Assembly (NCBI RefSeq): GCF_024435355.1
Contig: NZ_JAMJWG010000024.1
Location: 1-64,000, forward strand
Reading direction: 5' to 3'
DNA length: 64,000 nt
Origin: Streptomyces odontomachi
GTDB taxonomy: Bacteria > Actinomycetota > Actinomycetes > Streptomycetales > Streptomycetaceae
This document shows positions 24,963-34,214 of the stretch, one piece after another. The notes below the pieces were generated by a model. It ran no database searches. It was not told the origin of the DNA and was given only the letters and a program-made list of their open reading frames with translations. The translations under genes were made by a program, and so were the position numbers. Within the stretch, counting starts at the first letter, position 1. The number at the start of each line of letters is the position of its first letter.

Positions 24963-25943
24963 TTACTCGTCGCCCGCACGGTCTCCGACGGCCCGCCTAA
25001 CGAGCAGCCCGAGCTGGTCCAAGGCGCGGTCGTGCGGTGCGAGTTCCGCCATGGCGTCGTACATCGCACGCAAGGCCGCCCGCTCGTCGCGGTAGTGCCG
25101 ACAGCGGTGCACGAGCCGCCCGAGGTGCTCCCTGCGGCCGGCCCGTTCGTCGACTTCGAAGGCGTACGGCATCCCCAGGTTGCGGCCCATGGCTTCCAGG
25201 AGGTCCTGCCGCCCGTCCTGCCGCCCCAACGAGGGGAACGCCAGAAGACTCTCCACCAGCTCGGAGTCGCTGGGTGACGGCGGCGGTTCCCGCCGGAGGT
25301 TCTGCCCGTGCCCCGCCGCGTGGAGAACCTCCCGCAAGGCCGATACCGGAACGAGCCAGCCGCCCCTGTCACTGCGGTAGTCCCGGCTGCCTTTCAGCAC
25401 GCCCACCGTCGCACCGTCCGGGCCGAGCAGCATGCTCCCGCTGAAGCCCGGACGCACCCCGTCCCCCAGGAGGCGTCGGTACTTCCCGGAAGGGCCCGCG
25501 ACGTGGAGCCGCAGCGTGTCGGGCTGAACGCCCGGCGTCGGAGTCTCCATCGAGAAGCCGAGGGCCGCCACGGGCAGACCCGGCGCGGGATCCGCGGTGG
25601 CCAGGTCGGCGATCGGATGCCCGACCCAGCCGGGCACTTTCAGCAGCGCCAGATCGGGATAGGGGTGGAAACGGGGGTGGCGGGCTTGATCGCGGGCCTG
25701 GCCGCGGTCCTGGTCGGGAGCTTGGTCGCAGGCCTGGTCCGGCGGCCATGCTCGGACGTCCCCGGGCAGGACCTTGTGCGTTCCCGAGGCATGGTGGATG
25801 ACAAGGTCCCCACCACGCCCGCCGCGTACGACATGGGCAGCGGTGGCCACCAGGCCGGGTGCGACCAGGAAGCCACAGCCCTGGAACGCCTCTCCCCCGG
25901 CGATCCACACCGCGCAGGCGTGCGTCACGTCACGTGCGCACAC
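24963..25943 (-). CDS. Trypsin-like serine protease with an EAD-like tail
   Basis: 326 residues from GTG 25943. The chymotrypsin-fold triad is visible: His in VATAAHVVRG (about residue 36), Asp in YPDLALLKVPG, and Ser in GFSGSMLLGP. There is no signal peptide, so it acts in the cytoplasm. After about 230 a helical adaptor domain (SELVESLLAFPSLGRQDGRQ, then NLGMPYAFEVDERAG) matches effector-associated domains that dock to VMAP through like-like contacts. A DQA/DQD repeat sits near residue 70-85. It is adjacent to Trypco1 and VMAP, as expected for the effector of such an operon. Confidence 0.85.
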   Translation of the reverse strand: MCARDVTHACAVWIAGGEAFQGCGFLVAPGLVATAAHVVRGGRGGDLVIHHASGTHKVLPGDVRAWPPDQACDQAPDQDRGQARDQARHPRFHPYPDLALLKVPGWVGHPIADLATADPAPGLPVAALGFSMETPTPGVQPDTLRLHVAGPSGKYRRLLGDGVRPGFSGSMLLGPDGATVGVLKGSRDYRSDRGGWLVPVSALREVLHAAGHGQNLRREPPPSPSDSELVESLLAFPSLGRQDGRQDLLEAMGRNLGMPYAFEVDERAGRREHLGRLVHRCRHYRDERAALRAMYDAMAELAPHDRALDQLGLLVRRAVGDRAGDE

Positions 25944-26363
25944 TTACCGCTCCTGCCCCTCGCTCCTACCGGTACCGGCCGACGCCCGGCGCGAGGCCAG
26001 ATCCCAGGACAGCCGGACGGTGAGGCCGGCCTCGCTGCCGGCCTCGGCGACGATCCCCATGAGCCGGCCGGACTTCACCGCGAGTTTGAGCCCGAACTCG
26101 ACCTCGCAGGCGTCCGGATCCCCCGCCGCCGGGCCGGTCACGGTCTCGGCGGCCCAGCGACCGAGGTTCCGCACCGTGTCACGTACCTGGTCCAAGGTCA
26201 GGGCCACGGCTTCGCCCGTGCGGGCGGCGGCCCGAGTACGAAAGTCGACGTCGCCGTAAGCGTCATCCGACTCCTGGAATCGCAGCTCGCCGATCACTTC
26301 GGCTGCCACGGTGGTGCCGTCGCCCAGGTCGATCGTGACCGTGCCGGTCTCGGTATCAGTCAC
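25944..26363 (-). CDS. Trypco1 (CU044_2847 family) protein
   Basis: 139 residues. It begins with a beta-rich MTDTETGTVTIDLGDGTTVA, followed by the helical VALTLDQVRDTVRNLGRWAA and the strand pair CEVEFGLKLAVKSGRLMGIV, the pattern of the trypsin-co-occurring domain 1 family. Its stop directly abuts the protease GTG. In such systems it probably controls or recruits the protease. It is first in the five-gene minus-strand operon, so the promoter should be in 26364-26735. Confidence 0.85.
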   Translation of the reverse strand: MTDTETGTVTIDLGDGTTVAAEVIGELRFQESDDAYGDVDFRTRAAARTGEAVALTLDQVRDTVRNLGRWAAETVTGPAAGDPDACEVEFGLKLAVKSGRLMGIVAEAGSEAGLTVRLSWDLASRRASAGTGRSEGQER

Positions 26364-26735
26364 CGGAGTTCCCCTGTAACCGGAATCGCCAGAAAGTCTT
26401 TACATTGGCCGAAATAGCCGAAAAATCTTTACCAACGTACGCCAACGACGGGCGGAGCGAAGGGCTTTCCCGCATTCCGCCCGATGCATCCGCTGCATCC
26501 GCCAGCTCCGCATCGTCCACCGACGGTAGCGGCACGACGACAACCGACGGTAGCGGCACGACGACAACCGAACGGTAGCGGCACGGCGACAGAGGGGGAT
26601 GCGGGAACAGCCACGACGGCTCCCCACCTCGGGTCGCCCCTTCCGGCCGCCCTTCCCGCCGCCCTTCCCCGAGCCCCCCGAGCCTTCGTTCCCCTTCCCC
26701 AGCGCTCCGCCGGGGGATCAAGGGAACGAGCAGGC
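26364..26735. other. Upstream region of the VMAP operon with a 24-bp repeat
   Basis: No gene; frames here are made by the repeats. Units of 24 bp (CGACGGTAGCGGCACGACGA plus ACAAC-type end) start at 26521, 26545 and 26569; the third has a one-base insertion. The A/T-richer part 26380-26440 next to the operon start is the best place for its promoter. The repeats may bind a regulator. Confidence 0.55.
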
Positions 26736-27704
26736 TCAGAACGTGCCCAGCTTCAGCAGGGACAGCAGGGCGACCAGCTGGATCGCGGACGCGCCCAGCG
26801 CCTTCGGCCACGGCAGGTCGTGGGAACGGGACACCATGAGGGTGAGCAGGGCGCCCGCGCCGATCCAGGTGACACCGCCGAGGACGCGGACGAACGACTC
26901 GTCGCCGCCCATGAAGACCGCGAACAGCAGCCGCGGTGCGTCCGTCAGCGACATGATCAGCATGGAGAGGCCGACCGTCGGCTGCCACGCACCGTCACCG
27001 CCGAGTTGGCGGGCCAGTGTGTGCGTCACCACACCCATGATGAACAGGCTGATGACCAGCACGACGCCGGTCGTCAGGACGATCGGCACGGCCGTGGAGA
27101 TCGTGGAGTTGATCGCGTCCTCGCGGGCGCCGTTGAAGCCGAACACCGCCAGCAGACCGTAGAGGAACGTCACGGTCAGCGCGGTACCCCACATCGAGTA
27201 GTCGCGCATCTGCATGAACGTCTGCCGCGGGCGCAGTACGACGCCGCTGATCAGGTCCTTCCAGTGCAGCCGCGGGCCCACGGGCGGCGCGGCGGCCTGG
27301 CCGGCGCGGTAGGTGCCGCCCTCGTTGTACGGGTCCTCGCCGATGCTGAAGGACTGGGTGTGCCCCGGGTTGTTCGCCGCGTAGGAGTCGGGGCCCGAGC
27401 CTCCGTAGCCCTCCTCCTCGCCGAAGTACTCCGGGCCCTCCGGTCCGGCCGACGCCTGGGCCGGCTGCGTCCACGACTGCCCGTAGGGCGGCCGGGAGCC
27501 CGTGGCACCCTGCGGCGGCGCCTGGGTGTGCGGGTACCCGTAGCCCTGCGAGGGCTGCGGGTACGACGGGGGCGCGGCGGGGCCGCCGTACTGCGGCGAG
27601 GCCGCGGCCCGGCCGCCGTGCGGGGCCTGCCCGCCGTACGGTTGCTGTTGCGATTGCGCTTGGGGGCGGCCCGCCCGGCCGCGCCCGATCCTGAATCCAG
27701 CCAC
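26736..27704 (-). CDS. Yip1 family membrane protein
   Basis: 322 residues from GTG 27704. The first 140 residues are Gly/Pro/Gln/Tyr rich and disordered (QQQPYGGQAPHGG). The C-terminal part has the Yip1 layout: a helical entry (WKDLISGVVLRPRQTFMQMR) then five hydrophobic segments, for example ALTVTFLYGLLAVFGF, AVPIVLTTGVVLVISLFIMG and LLTLMVSRSHDLPWPKALG. It probably sits in the cytoplasmic membrane. It is a widespread single-copy Streptomyces gene; role unknown. It is transcribed towards the VMAP operon but has its own start. Confidence 0.85.
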   Translation of the reverse strand: MAGFRIGRGRAGRPQAQSQQQPYGGQAPHGGRAAASPQYGGPAAPPSYPQPSQGYGYPHTQAPPQGATGSRPPYGQSWTQPAQASAGPEGPEYFGEEEGYGGSGPDSYAANNPGHTQSFSIGEDPYNEGGTYRAGQAAAPPVGPRLHWKDLISGVVLRPRQTFMQMRDYSMWGTALTVTFLYGLLAVFGFNGAREDAINSTISTAVPIVLTTGVVLVISLFIMGVVTHTLARQLGGDGAWQPTVGLSMLIMSLTDAPRLLFAVFMGGDESFVRVLGGVTWIGAGALLTLMVSRSHDLPWPKALGASAIQLVALLSLLKLGTF

Positions 27705-27850
27705 GTCATCGAACGTACCCGCTCCGAGGAACTGCCGTACGGGCACCGAGCGTCGGGCCCCTCATTGCGGCCGAGCTGTGACATCCCCTAGGGGTGGCCG
27801 ACGGGGGTCCCCGACGGGTTACGCAGGCATGACCGCAGGCTGCCCCCGAG

Positions 27851-27952
27851 GGTCCTCGGGGTTCCCTCTCGGTCCCTCTGGGTTCCCCTGGATTCCTCTC
27901 GGTCCCTCCGGATTCCCCTGGATTCCTCTCGGCCCCTCCGGATTCCTCGGGG
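27851..27952. repeat. 30-bp tandem repeat in an intergenic region
   Basis: Units 27871-27900 and 27901-27930 differ at two bases, with partial units on both sides (CCTCTCGGTCCCTC words). No gene lies in 27705-28023. Confidence 0.75.
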
Positions 27953-28023
27953 ACAGCCCCTACGCCGCGCCCGTGCGTCCTTTCAGCTGCTCGTCGATCA
28001 CGGTCACGGGATCAGGCGGTCGG

Positions 28024-29634
28024 CTACTCGTCGACCGCCGCCCCGTACGCCGCCCCCGTGTGCGGCGAGCCGAGCGAGCCGAGGCCGTAGCTCCACGAGC
28101 CGGTCGCCGTGATGCCGCCGGAGGCGGCCGGCAGGAACCACAGCACTCCGTCGCCGGAGTTCTCGCCGGGGGCGGCGGCGAGCAGATCGGAGCGGCCGTT
28201 GCCGTCCGGGTCGACGAGGCGCACCTGGGCGCCCCAGCGGTCGCCCGGCTCGTCGGCGCCCGGGATGTCGGGGCTGTCCTGCGACCAGGTCCGCACCCCG
28301 GTCGTCACCAGCCCACCCGGGTCGCCGCGCAGCACCGTCACGCTGCCCGCGTCGGCGACCGCGTCACGGTCCTCGCCGGGTGCGCCGATGGCGACGTCCG
28401 CGTAACCGTCACCGTCGGTGTCGGCGACGGACACGTCCGCGCCCCACTCGTCGCCGGGCTCGCCGACGCCCGGGATGTGCAGGGAGTCCTGGGACCAGTA
28501 CTGGTCCTGGGTGTCGGCGACGCCGGGCCCGTCCGGGCCACCGAAGTGCACGGCGATCATGCCGCCGACGTACCGGCCGCCGTCCAGCGGCTGGGGCGCA
28601 CCGGCCACCAGGTCGTCGTAGCCGTCGCCGTTGATGTCGCCGGAGGCGACGGCCGGGCCGCCGGGCAGGTCCCGCACCCAGGACACCCCGTCGTCGGCAC
28701 CCGGCAGGTACGCGGACCAGCCGTGCCACACGTCCGTGCCGTCCGAGGCCTGGCCCTCGTCGACGCCTGAGATGACCAGGTCGGCGTAGCCGTTGCCGTC
28801 GTAGTCGCCGGTGGTGAGCGAGCGTGGCGTCAGGACGCGGCTGCCGTCCTGCTGCGTCTGCTGCGTCTGCTGGCCCTTCTGGGTCTGCTGGCCCCTCCGG
28901 GACTTCTGGGGCTTCTGGGTGTCCGTGCCGGCCGGCAGCTTCAGCTGCTGCACCGACCAACGCGCCGGTTGGCCCGCCGCGGACTCGGTCTCCTGCCGTA
29001 GCGTCCCGGTCACTCCCCCGGGCCGCGTCTCGTACGTGAACAGCCGCGCGTACTGCTCGTCGAGCACGGCGAGCGTGTCGCCGGGGGTGGCTCCGCCGAA
29101 CCGGGCTGCCGTGACCGCGCTGCCGAAGTGCGCGTCGGGGGTCGGGTCCAGGGCCACGAGGAGGGTGCTTTTGACGCCGCTGAGGCCGTCCGCCGAGCCC
29201 CAGAGGATCACGACGCCGCCGGCGTTCGACCTGCCGCTGAAGTCGTCGCCGGGGATGCCGATGATCGCGTCGTCGTACCCGTCGAAGTCGAGGTCGCCGC
29301 TGGCCACGGACGCGCCGAAGTGGTCCTGCGGGTTCGCGACGCCCTCGATGCCGGGCGTGGCACGAGTGAAGACGTGCGCGTGGGTGGTGTCGAGGCCACC
29401 GCGCCCGCCGTACTGCACCGAGACCAGCCCGGCACCCTTCGAACCGCTCGCAACGGCGTTCGGCGCGCCGGTGAGGAGGTCGTCGTAGCCGTCGCCGTTG
29501 AAGTCACAGTTACGGTCGTCGGCGCGCGTGCCGCCGGGGGCGCCGGCGGAGGCGACCGGGGCGGTGAGGATGACGGCGCCCGTCATCAGCAGTAACGAGG
29601 CCGCGACTGTCGCGGCCGAACGGTGGATACGCAC
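28024..29634 (-). CDS. Secreted FG-GAP (integrin alpha-like) repeat protein
   Basis: 536 residues from GTG 29634. The N-terminus is a Sec signal peptide (RIHRSAATVAASLLLMTGA then ILTAPVASAGA). The mature protein is a beta-propeller of FG-GAP repeats, each with a calcium-binding D-x-D/N-G-x-x-D loop followed by a G-A/I-P: FNGDGYDDLLTGAPN, LDFDGYDDAIIGIPG, GDYDGNGYADLVISG, INGDGYDDLVAGAP, TDGDGYADVAIGAPGE and DPDGNGRSDLLAAAPG. A Gln/Thr/Lys-rich insert (near residue 260) breaks the middle. It is likely extracellular or wall-associated. The gene stands alone. Confidence 0.9.
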   Translation of the reverse strand: MRIHRSAATVAASLLLMTGAVILTAPVASAGAPGGTRADDRNCDFNGDGYDDLLTGAPNAVASGSKGAGLVSVQYGGRGGLDTTHAHVFTRATPGIEGVANPQDHFGASVASGDLDFDGYDDAIIGIPGDDFSGRSNAGGVVILWGSADGLSGVKSTLLVALDPTPDAHFGSAVTAARFGGATPGDTLAVLDEQYARLFTYETRPGGVTGTLRQETESAAGQPARWSVQQLKLPAGTDTQKPQKSRRGQQTQKGQQTQQTQQDGSRVLTPRSLTTGDYDGNGYADLVISGVDEGQASDGTDVWHGWSAYLPGADDGVSWVRDLPGGPAVASGDINGDGYDDLVAGAPQPLDGGRYVGGMIAVHFGGPDGPGVADTQDQYWSQDSLHIPGVGEPGDEWGADVSVADTDGDGYADVAIGAPGEDRDAVADAGSVTVLRGDPGGLVTTGVRTWSQDSPDIPGADEPGDRWGAQVRLVDPDGNGRSDLLAAAPGENSGDGVLWFLPAASGGITATGSWSYGLGSLGSPHTGAAYGAAVDE

Positions 29635-29838
29635 GAGTACGGCTCCCAGGTCCGGAGGTGGCCGGGCGGGGTGGGGGGCTCCCGGACTTGGGCCCGTTCC
29701 TGGTCCGGCACCCTCTTCGACACCGGTCGGGACGGAACGGTTGCACGCGGTCGTGTTCGTATGCGTACGGGGCGTACAGCGGCGCGCGTGCACGGCTGTG
29801 CGTGACGGTGGAGACGCACGTGGCCCTCAAGCACGCAC

Positions 29839-29883
29839 GGGGCGGCCGCCGGGGTTCCTTGGAAGGATCCCGGCGGCCGCCCC
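29839..29883 (-). terminator. 15-bp G/C hairpin after the Fe-S oxidoreductase gene
   Basis: GGGGCGGCCGCCGGG (29839-29853) pairs exactly with 29869-29883 around a 15-nt loop, starting 20 nt past the stop of the minus-strand gene. The rest of 29635-29903 holds no gene. Confidence 0.8.
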
Positions 29884-29903
29884 GCGCATGGCTTGGCTAC
29901 CGG

Positions 29904-32552
29904 CTAGTCGACGGGCTCCGGCTTGGCCGCCCCCGTCGCGCCGGAACCGCCGGAGCCGCCGGAACCGCCGGCCTCTGAGCCCTCGGCTCCCTTCGCTTCC
30001 TTGGCACCCTTGGCTTCCTTGGCACCGTTGGCTTCCCTGGCCCCCTTGGCTTCCTTGTCGCTCTCCGACTCCGTGGAGCCGGAGTCCGTGGCGTCAGCAG
30101 AGCCGGTGGAGCCGGCAGAGTCCGTGGAGCCAGCAGAGTCCGTGGAACCCGCCTCCGAAGACGCCTCCGGCTCCGAGGAACCGCCGCCTTCACCCTCAGG
30201 ACCCTCTTCGTCCGCACCCGAATCCGCATCCGCCCCCGAGTCCGCATCCGCGGCACCGGCCGGCGTCCGAACCGAGTCAAGCAGCAGCTGCGCCACGTCG
30301 ACGACCTGCAACGTCTCCTTCACCGCGGTGGCCGTGCCCGAGGCACCGGCTCCGGTACCGGCTCCGGTGCCGGCGCTCTCCGCCGCGGCCTTCTTCCCGT
30401 TGACCGAGTCGGTCAGCATGACCAGGCAGAACGGGCAGGCCGTGGAGATGATGTCGGGGTTCAGGGAGAGCGCCTCGTCCACGCGCTCGTCGTTGATGCG
30501 CTTGCCGATCCGCTCTTCCATCCACATCCGGGCGCCGCCCGCGCCGCAGCAGAAGCCGCGTTCCTTGTGGCGGTGCATCTCCTCGTTCCGCAGGCCCGGC
30601 ACCTTGGCGATGATCTCGCGGGGCGGCGTGTAGACCTTGTTGTGGCGGCCCAGGTAGCACGGGTCGTGGTAGGTGATCAGGCCTTCCACGGGGGTGACGG
30701 GGATCAGCTTGCCCTCGTCGACGAGGTGCTGGAGCAGCTGGGTGTGGTGGATGACCTCGTACTCGCCGCCGAGCTGCGGATACTCGTTCGCGATGGTGTT
30801 GAAGCAGTGCGGGCAGGTGGCGACGATCTTCTTCGCGGACTTCGGCTTCTTCGTCGACTCGTCCTCGTCATCCTCCCCGAAGGCCATGTTCAGGGTGGCG
30901 ACGTTCTCCATGCCGAGCTCCTGGAAGAGGGGCTCGTTGCCGAGGCGGCGGGCGGAGTCGCCGGTGCACTTCTCGTCGCCGCCCATGATCGCGAAGTTGA
31001 CGCCGGCGATGTGCAGAAGTTCGGCGAACGCCTTGGTGGTCTTCTTGGCCCGGTCCTCCAGGGCACCCGCGCAGCCGACCCAGTAGAGGTAGTCGACCTC
31101 GGTCAGGTCCTCGACGTCCTTGCCGACGACGGGAACGGGGAAGTCGACCTCCTTGGTCCACTCGAGGCGCTGCTTCTTGGCGAGACCCCAGGGGTTGCCC
31201 TTCTTCTCCAGGTTCTTGAGCATCGTCCCGGCCTCGGACGGGAACGCGGACTCGATCATCACCTGGTAGCGGCGCATGTCGACGATGTGGTCGACGTGCT
31301 CGATGTCGACCGGGCACTGCTCGACGCAGGCGCCGCACGTGGTGCAGGACCACAGCACGTCCGGGTCGATGACGCCGCCCGCGGGGAAGCCGCTGTCAGG
31401 GTCAGAGTCAGCCTCAAGGGTTCCCACGAGCGGGCGCTCGGCCTCGGCGAGCGCGGCGGCGGGGACCTGGGCGAGCTGCTCCTCGGTGCCCTTCTCCTCG
31501 CCCTCCGTCGTCTTGCCGCCGCCGGCCAGCAGGTACGGCGCCTTGGCGTGGCCGTGGTCGCGCAGCGACATGATCAGCAGCTTCGGGGAGAGCGGCTTGC
31601 CGGTGTTCCAGGCGGGGCACTGCGACTGGCAGCGGCCGCACTCGGTGCAGGTGGAGAAGTCCAGCAGGCCCTTCCAGGAGAAGTGCTCGATCTGGCTGAC
31701 GCCGAAGACGTCGTCCTCGCCCGGGTCGGTGAAGTCGATCGGCTCGCCGCCGGAGGTCATCGGCTGGAGCGCGCCGAGGGCCGTGCCGCCGTCCGCGTCC
31801 CGCTTGAACCAGATGTTGGGGAAGGCGAGGAAGCGGTGCCAGGCCACGCCCATGTCCGTCTTCAACGCGACCGTGATCATCCAGATGAAGGACGTACCGA
31901 TCTTGATCAGCGCAACGAGGTAGACGAGGTTCTGGAGCGTGCCGAGGCCCAGTCCGCGGAAGGCGGCGACCAGCGGGTACGACACGAGGTACGACGCCTC
32001 GTAGCCGCCGACGTGGTGCAGCGCGCCCTCCAGACCGCGCAGCGTCAGGATCGCCAGACCGATGATCAGGATCACGGCCTCGACGAAGTAGGCCTGGCCG
32101 AGGTTGGAGCCGGCGAAGCGCGACTTCCGGCCGGCCCGGCCGGGCAGCGAGAGCTGCCGGATGGTGATCAGGGTGAGGATGCCGAGCGTGGTGAAGATGC
32201 CGATGAGCTCGACGAACACCTCGTAGGGGGCCCAGTCGCCGATCAGCGGCAGCGCCCAGTCGGCCTGGAAGAGCTGCCCGAAAGCGTTCACCAGCGTCAG
32301 TACCAGGGTGAAGAAGCCGACCGCCACGAACCAGTGCGCGACGCCGATGATGCCCCACCGGTTCATCCGGGTGTGGCCCAGGAACTCCCTGGCGACGGTG
32401 CCGGTACGCCGAGCTGGATCGTCCGACCTCGTCCCCGCCGGCACGGGCTGGCCGAGCCGCAGGTACGCGACGATCTGCGCGATGGCCCGGGCGAACAGGG
32501 CCACGCCGACCACGGCGAGAACCAACGACACGATGATCGCGGCGAGTTGCAT
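29904..32552 (-). CDS. Membrane-bound Fe-S oxidoreductase (heterodisulfide-reductase-like)
   Basis: 882 residues. The first 240 residues contain five or six membrane segments of the nitrate-reductase-gamma type. Two 4Fe-4S motifs follow (CTECGRCQSQCPAWN and CTTCGACVEQCPVDI). Then come two CCG cysteine-rich domains (YWVGCAGALED..., late GFCCGAGGARMW) that bind a further cluster. The last 130 residues are a low-complexity Ser/Asp/Glu/Gly/Lys tail with EAKGA repeats. It probably passes electrons from an acyl-CoA or quinone partner; the substrate is not readable. The 325-bp upstream region (32553-32877) has a GAACGG/CCGTTC repeat at 32657-32681, a possible operator. Confidence 0.88.
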   Translation of the reverse strand: MQLAAIIVSLVLAVVGVALFARAIAQIVAYLRLGQPVPAGTRSDDPARRTGTVAREFLGHTRMNRWGIIGVAHWFVAVGFFTLVLTLVNAFGQLFQADWALPLIGDWAPYEVFVELIGIFTTLGILTLITIRQLSLPGRAGRKSRFAGSNLGQAYFVEAVILIIGLAILTLRGLEGALHHVGGYEASYLVSYPLVAAFRGLGLGTLQNLVYLVALIKIGTSFIWMITVALKTDMGVAWHRFLAFPNIWFKRDADGGTALGALQPMTSGGEPIDFTDPGEDDVFGVSQIEHFSWKGLLDFSTCTECGRCQSQCPAWNTGKPLSPKLLIMSLRDHGHAKAPYLLAGGGKTTEGEEKGTEEQLAQVPAAALAEAERPLVGTLEADSDPDSGFPAGGVIDPDVLWSCTTCGACVEQCPVDIEHVDHIVDMRRYQVMIESAFPSEAGTMLKNLEKKGNPWGLAKKQRLEWTKEVDFPVPVVGKDVEDLTEVDYLYWVGCAGALEDRAKKTTKAFAELLHIAGVNFAIMGGDEKCTGDSARRLGNEPLFQELGMENVATLNMAFGEDDEDESTKKPKSAKKIVATCPHCFNTIANEYPQLGGEYEVIHHTQLLQHLVDEGKLIPVTPVEGLITYHDPCYLGRHNKVYTPPREIIAKVPGLRNEEMHRHKERGFCCGAGGARMWMEERIGKRINDERVDEALSLNPDIISTACPFCLVMLTDSVNGKKAAAESAGTGAGTGAGASGTATAVKETLQVVDVAQLLLDSVRTPAGAADADSGADADSGADEEGPEGEGGGSSEPEASSEAGSTDSAGSTDSAGSTGSADATDSGSTESESDKEAKGAREANGAKEAKGAKEAKGAEGSEAGGSGGSGGSGATGAAKPEPVD

Positions 32553-32656
32553 GGAGGCTCCTCGAACCTGGGGGTCCCTCCCTCCCAGGCCTACGGCGCC
32601 GGGGGAGCGAGCGGATGACCAAGCCGTTCGGCAAGCGCGGACAGGACACGTTTACT

Positions 32657-32681
32657 GAACGGTAACTTAAGCATTCCGTTC
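32657..32681. promoter_or_regulatory. Inverted repeat upstream of the Fe-S gene
   Basis: GAACGG and CCGTTC separated by 13 A/T-rich bases, about 105 bp before the Fe-S gene start. It is the most A/T-rich spot in an otherwise G/C-rich gap, so it is a candidate promoter or operator. Confidence 0.35.
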
Positions 32682-32877
32682 GAGCGTACCCAGTTCTTGC
32701 CATGCAATGTAGCCAGCGGAACGGTGATCTACGTCGCCTGCCGTTCCCGGGTGTGGCACGTGTGCAGGTGCGGCGCGGGATGCTCATGCCCGGCGGGCAG
32801 AGGTCCTGTGGCTGGCAGACGTTCTGTGGTCGGGTGCGCACGCGCCCCGACCGCGCGGCGCGGGCTACTGTGCCGGG

Positions 32878-33327
32878 ATGACCATCGACCTCCCGCCCGC
32901 CGCGGAACTGGCCGCGCTGCCGAAGGGCGAGTTCGGATTCCCGGGGCCCCTGCGGGACCGGCTCGTCGCGGCGATCCTGGACGGCTCCAAGACCTCCACG
33001 ACGGGACTCGTCGTCGACTACGAGCACGAGCGGGAGCCCCTGCCGAAAGCAGGGGAACGCGAGGTGGTCGTCGACTCGGACGACCGCCCCGTCGCCGTCA
33101 TCGAGATGACCGAGGTACGGATCGTCCCGCTCGCAGAGGTGGATCTCGCACACGTCCTGGACGAGGGAGAGGGCCACACCACCATTGCCGAGTGGCGGAC
33201 GGACCACGAGCACTTCTGGCACGGCGAGGAGATGCGGGCGGCGCTGGACGATCCCGGGTTCACCGTGGACGACTCGACACCGGCGGTACTCCAGCGGTTC
33301 CGCCTCGTGGCCGCCGCCCGACCGTAG
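32878..33327 (+). CDS. ASCH domain protein
   Basis: 149 residues from ATG 32878. The ASCH fold is recognised by EFGFPGPLRDRLVAAILDGS with the G-x-K-T-S/T motif (GSKTSTTGL), the central VVVDSDDRPVAVIEMTEVRI strands, and the closing DEGEGHTTIAEWRTDHEHFW. ASCH domains bind RNA or nucleotide-like ligands; bacterial members can be amidohydrolases on N4-acetylcytidine. Which applies here cannot be decided. It stands alone. Confidence 0.88.
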   Translation: MTIDLPPAAELAALPKGEFGFPGPLRDRLVAAILDGSKTSTTGLVVDYEHEREPLPKAGEREVVVDSDDRPVAVIEMTEVRIVPLAEVDLAHVLDEGEGHTTIAEWRTDHEHFWHGEEMRAALDDPGFTVDDSTPAVLQRFRLVAAARP

Positions 33328-33380
33328 GTTTCGTCGGAGGTTTCGTCGGAGGTGGTGTCGGAGGTGGTGTCGTCGGACGG

Positions 33381-34118
33381 TCAGCCGTCGGACACCGGCT
33401 GATCACGCCGGATCAGCTCGGCGACCTCCGGAGCGGTCCAGTGCCCGGCGCCCGGGCAGGCCACGAGGTACGCCGCGACGGCGTCGACGTCCCACGGTCC
33501 TGCCTCGGCCAGCCCCGAGGCCAGGTGGCGCAGGTACGCGGCCGACGGCGGCCGCCACGTCACGTCGGACATGCGCCAGGGTGCGGTGAACGTCACGGCC
33601 GGGACCCCGGCCACGTGCCCCGGGCAGACCAACGTCTCGTAGCGCCCGTCGCCCAGTGCGGCACGCCCGTGGGCCAGCGCCCCGGACAGATCCAGCCGCC
33701 CCCCGGACTCCGCCTCTGCATCCGCCTCTGGCTCTGGCTCTGGCTCTGGCTCCCGATACATCTCCTGGGCGACGATGTCGGAGAACTGCGCCACGGAGAT
33801 CAGATGCGCCCGGGCGAGCGTGCGCCCCGGCGCCTCCGGGTCGTAAAAGGCCCTCGCGCCCTTCCACACCGGCGACCAGGTGGCGAAGTACACCGCACCC
33901 CTCAGGGTCACCGGAATCGACCGCTGCGGCATCCGGTGGTCCCGGCAGCCCGGGTAGACCGTGTCGGTCCCCGGCAACCGGCCTCCTCGGATGTACAGGG
34001 CCAGCCGGTCGAGTCGCATGTTGGAGCCGTAGGACACGTACCAGATGACATCGGGATCGCTCGCTCCGGAGGCGAGGCCGGCCGGCGGGACGGGTTCGAC
34101 GGGGACCGGACTCTTCAT
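33381..34118 (-). CDS. Gamma-glutamylcyclotransferase-like (GGCT) protein
   Basis: 245 residues from ATG 34118. WYVSYGSNMRLDRLALYIRG is the classic GGCT Y-G-S-N-x loop. FYDPEAPGRTLARAHLISVA gives the following core, though the catalytic Glu is not certain. An acidic EPEPEPEPEADAEAE run (GGCTCTG tandem codons, 33725-33755) interrupts the domain. It may act on glutamyl peptides or be a divergent member without this activity. It converges with the ASCH gene. Confidence 0.75.
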   Translation of the reverse strand: MKSPVPVEPVPPAGLASGASDPDVIWYVSYGSNMRLDRLALYIRGGRLPGTDTVYPGCRDHRMPQRSIPVTLRGAVYFATWSPVWKGARAFYDPEAPGRTLARAHLISVAQFSDIVAQEMYREPEPEPEPEADAEAESGGRLDLSGALAHGRAALGDGRYETLVCPGHVAGVPAVTFTAPWRMSDVTWRPPSAAYLRHLASGLAEAGPWDVDAVAAYLVACPGAGHWTAPEVAELIRRDQPVSDG

Positions 34119-34214
34119 CGCGTGCTGGCTCCGTTGCTCCACCTCGTGATCATGCCCCCGGCCCCGCAGGGAATTCGTTGGCGCGGCGCGGAGGGGCGTC
34201 ACTACAACGGAGCG

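Noticed and set aside
30567..32618. 683-codon frame opposite the Fe-S oxidoreductase
   Set aside because: Antisense shadow of a gene with two clear 4Fe-4S motifs; no ribosome site or family-like sequence.
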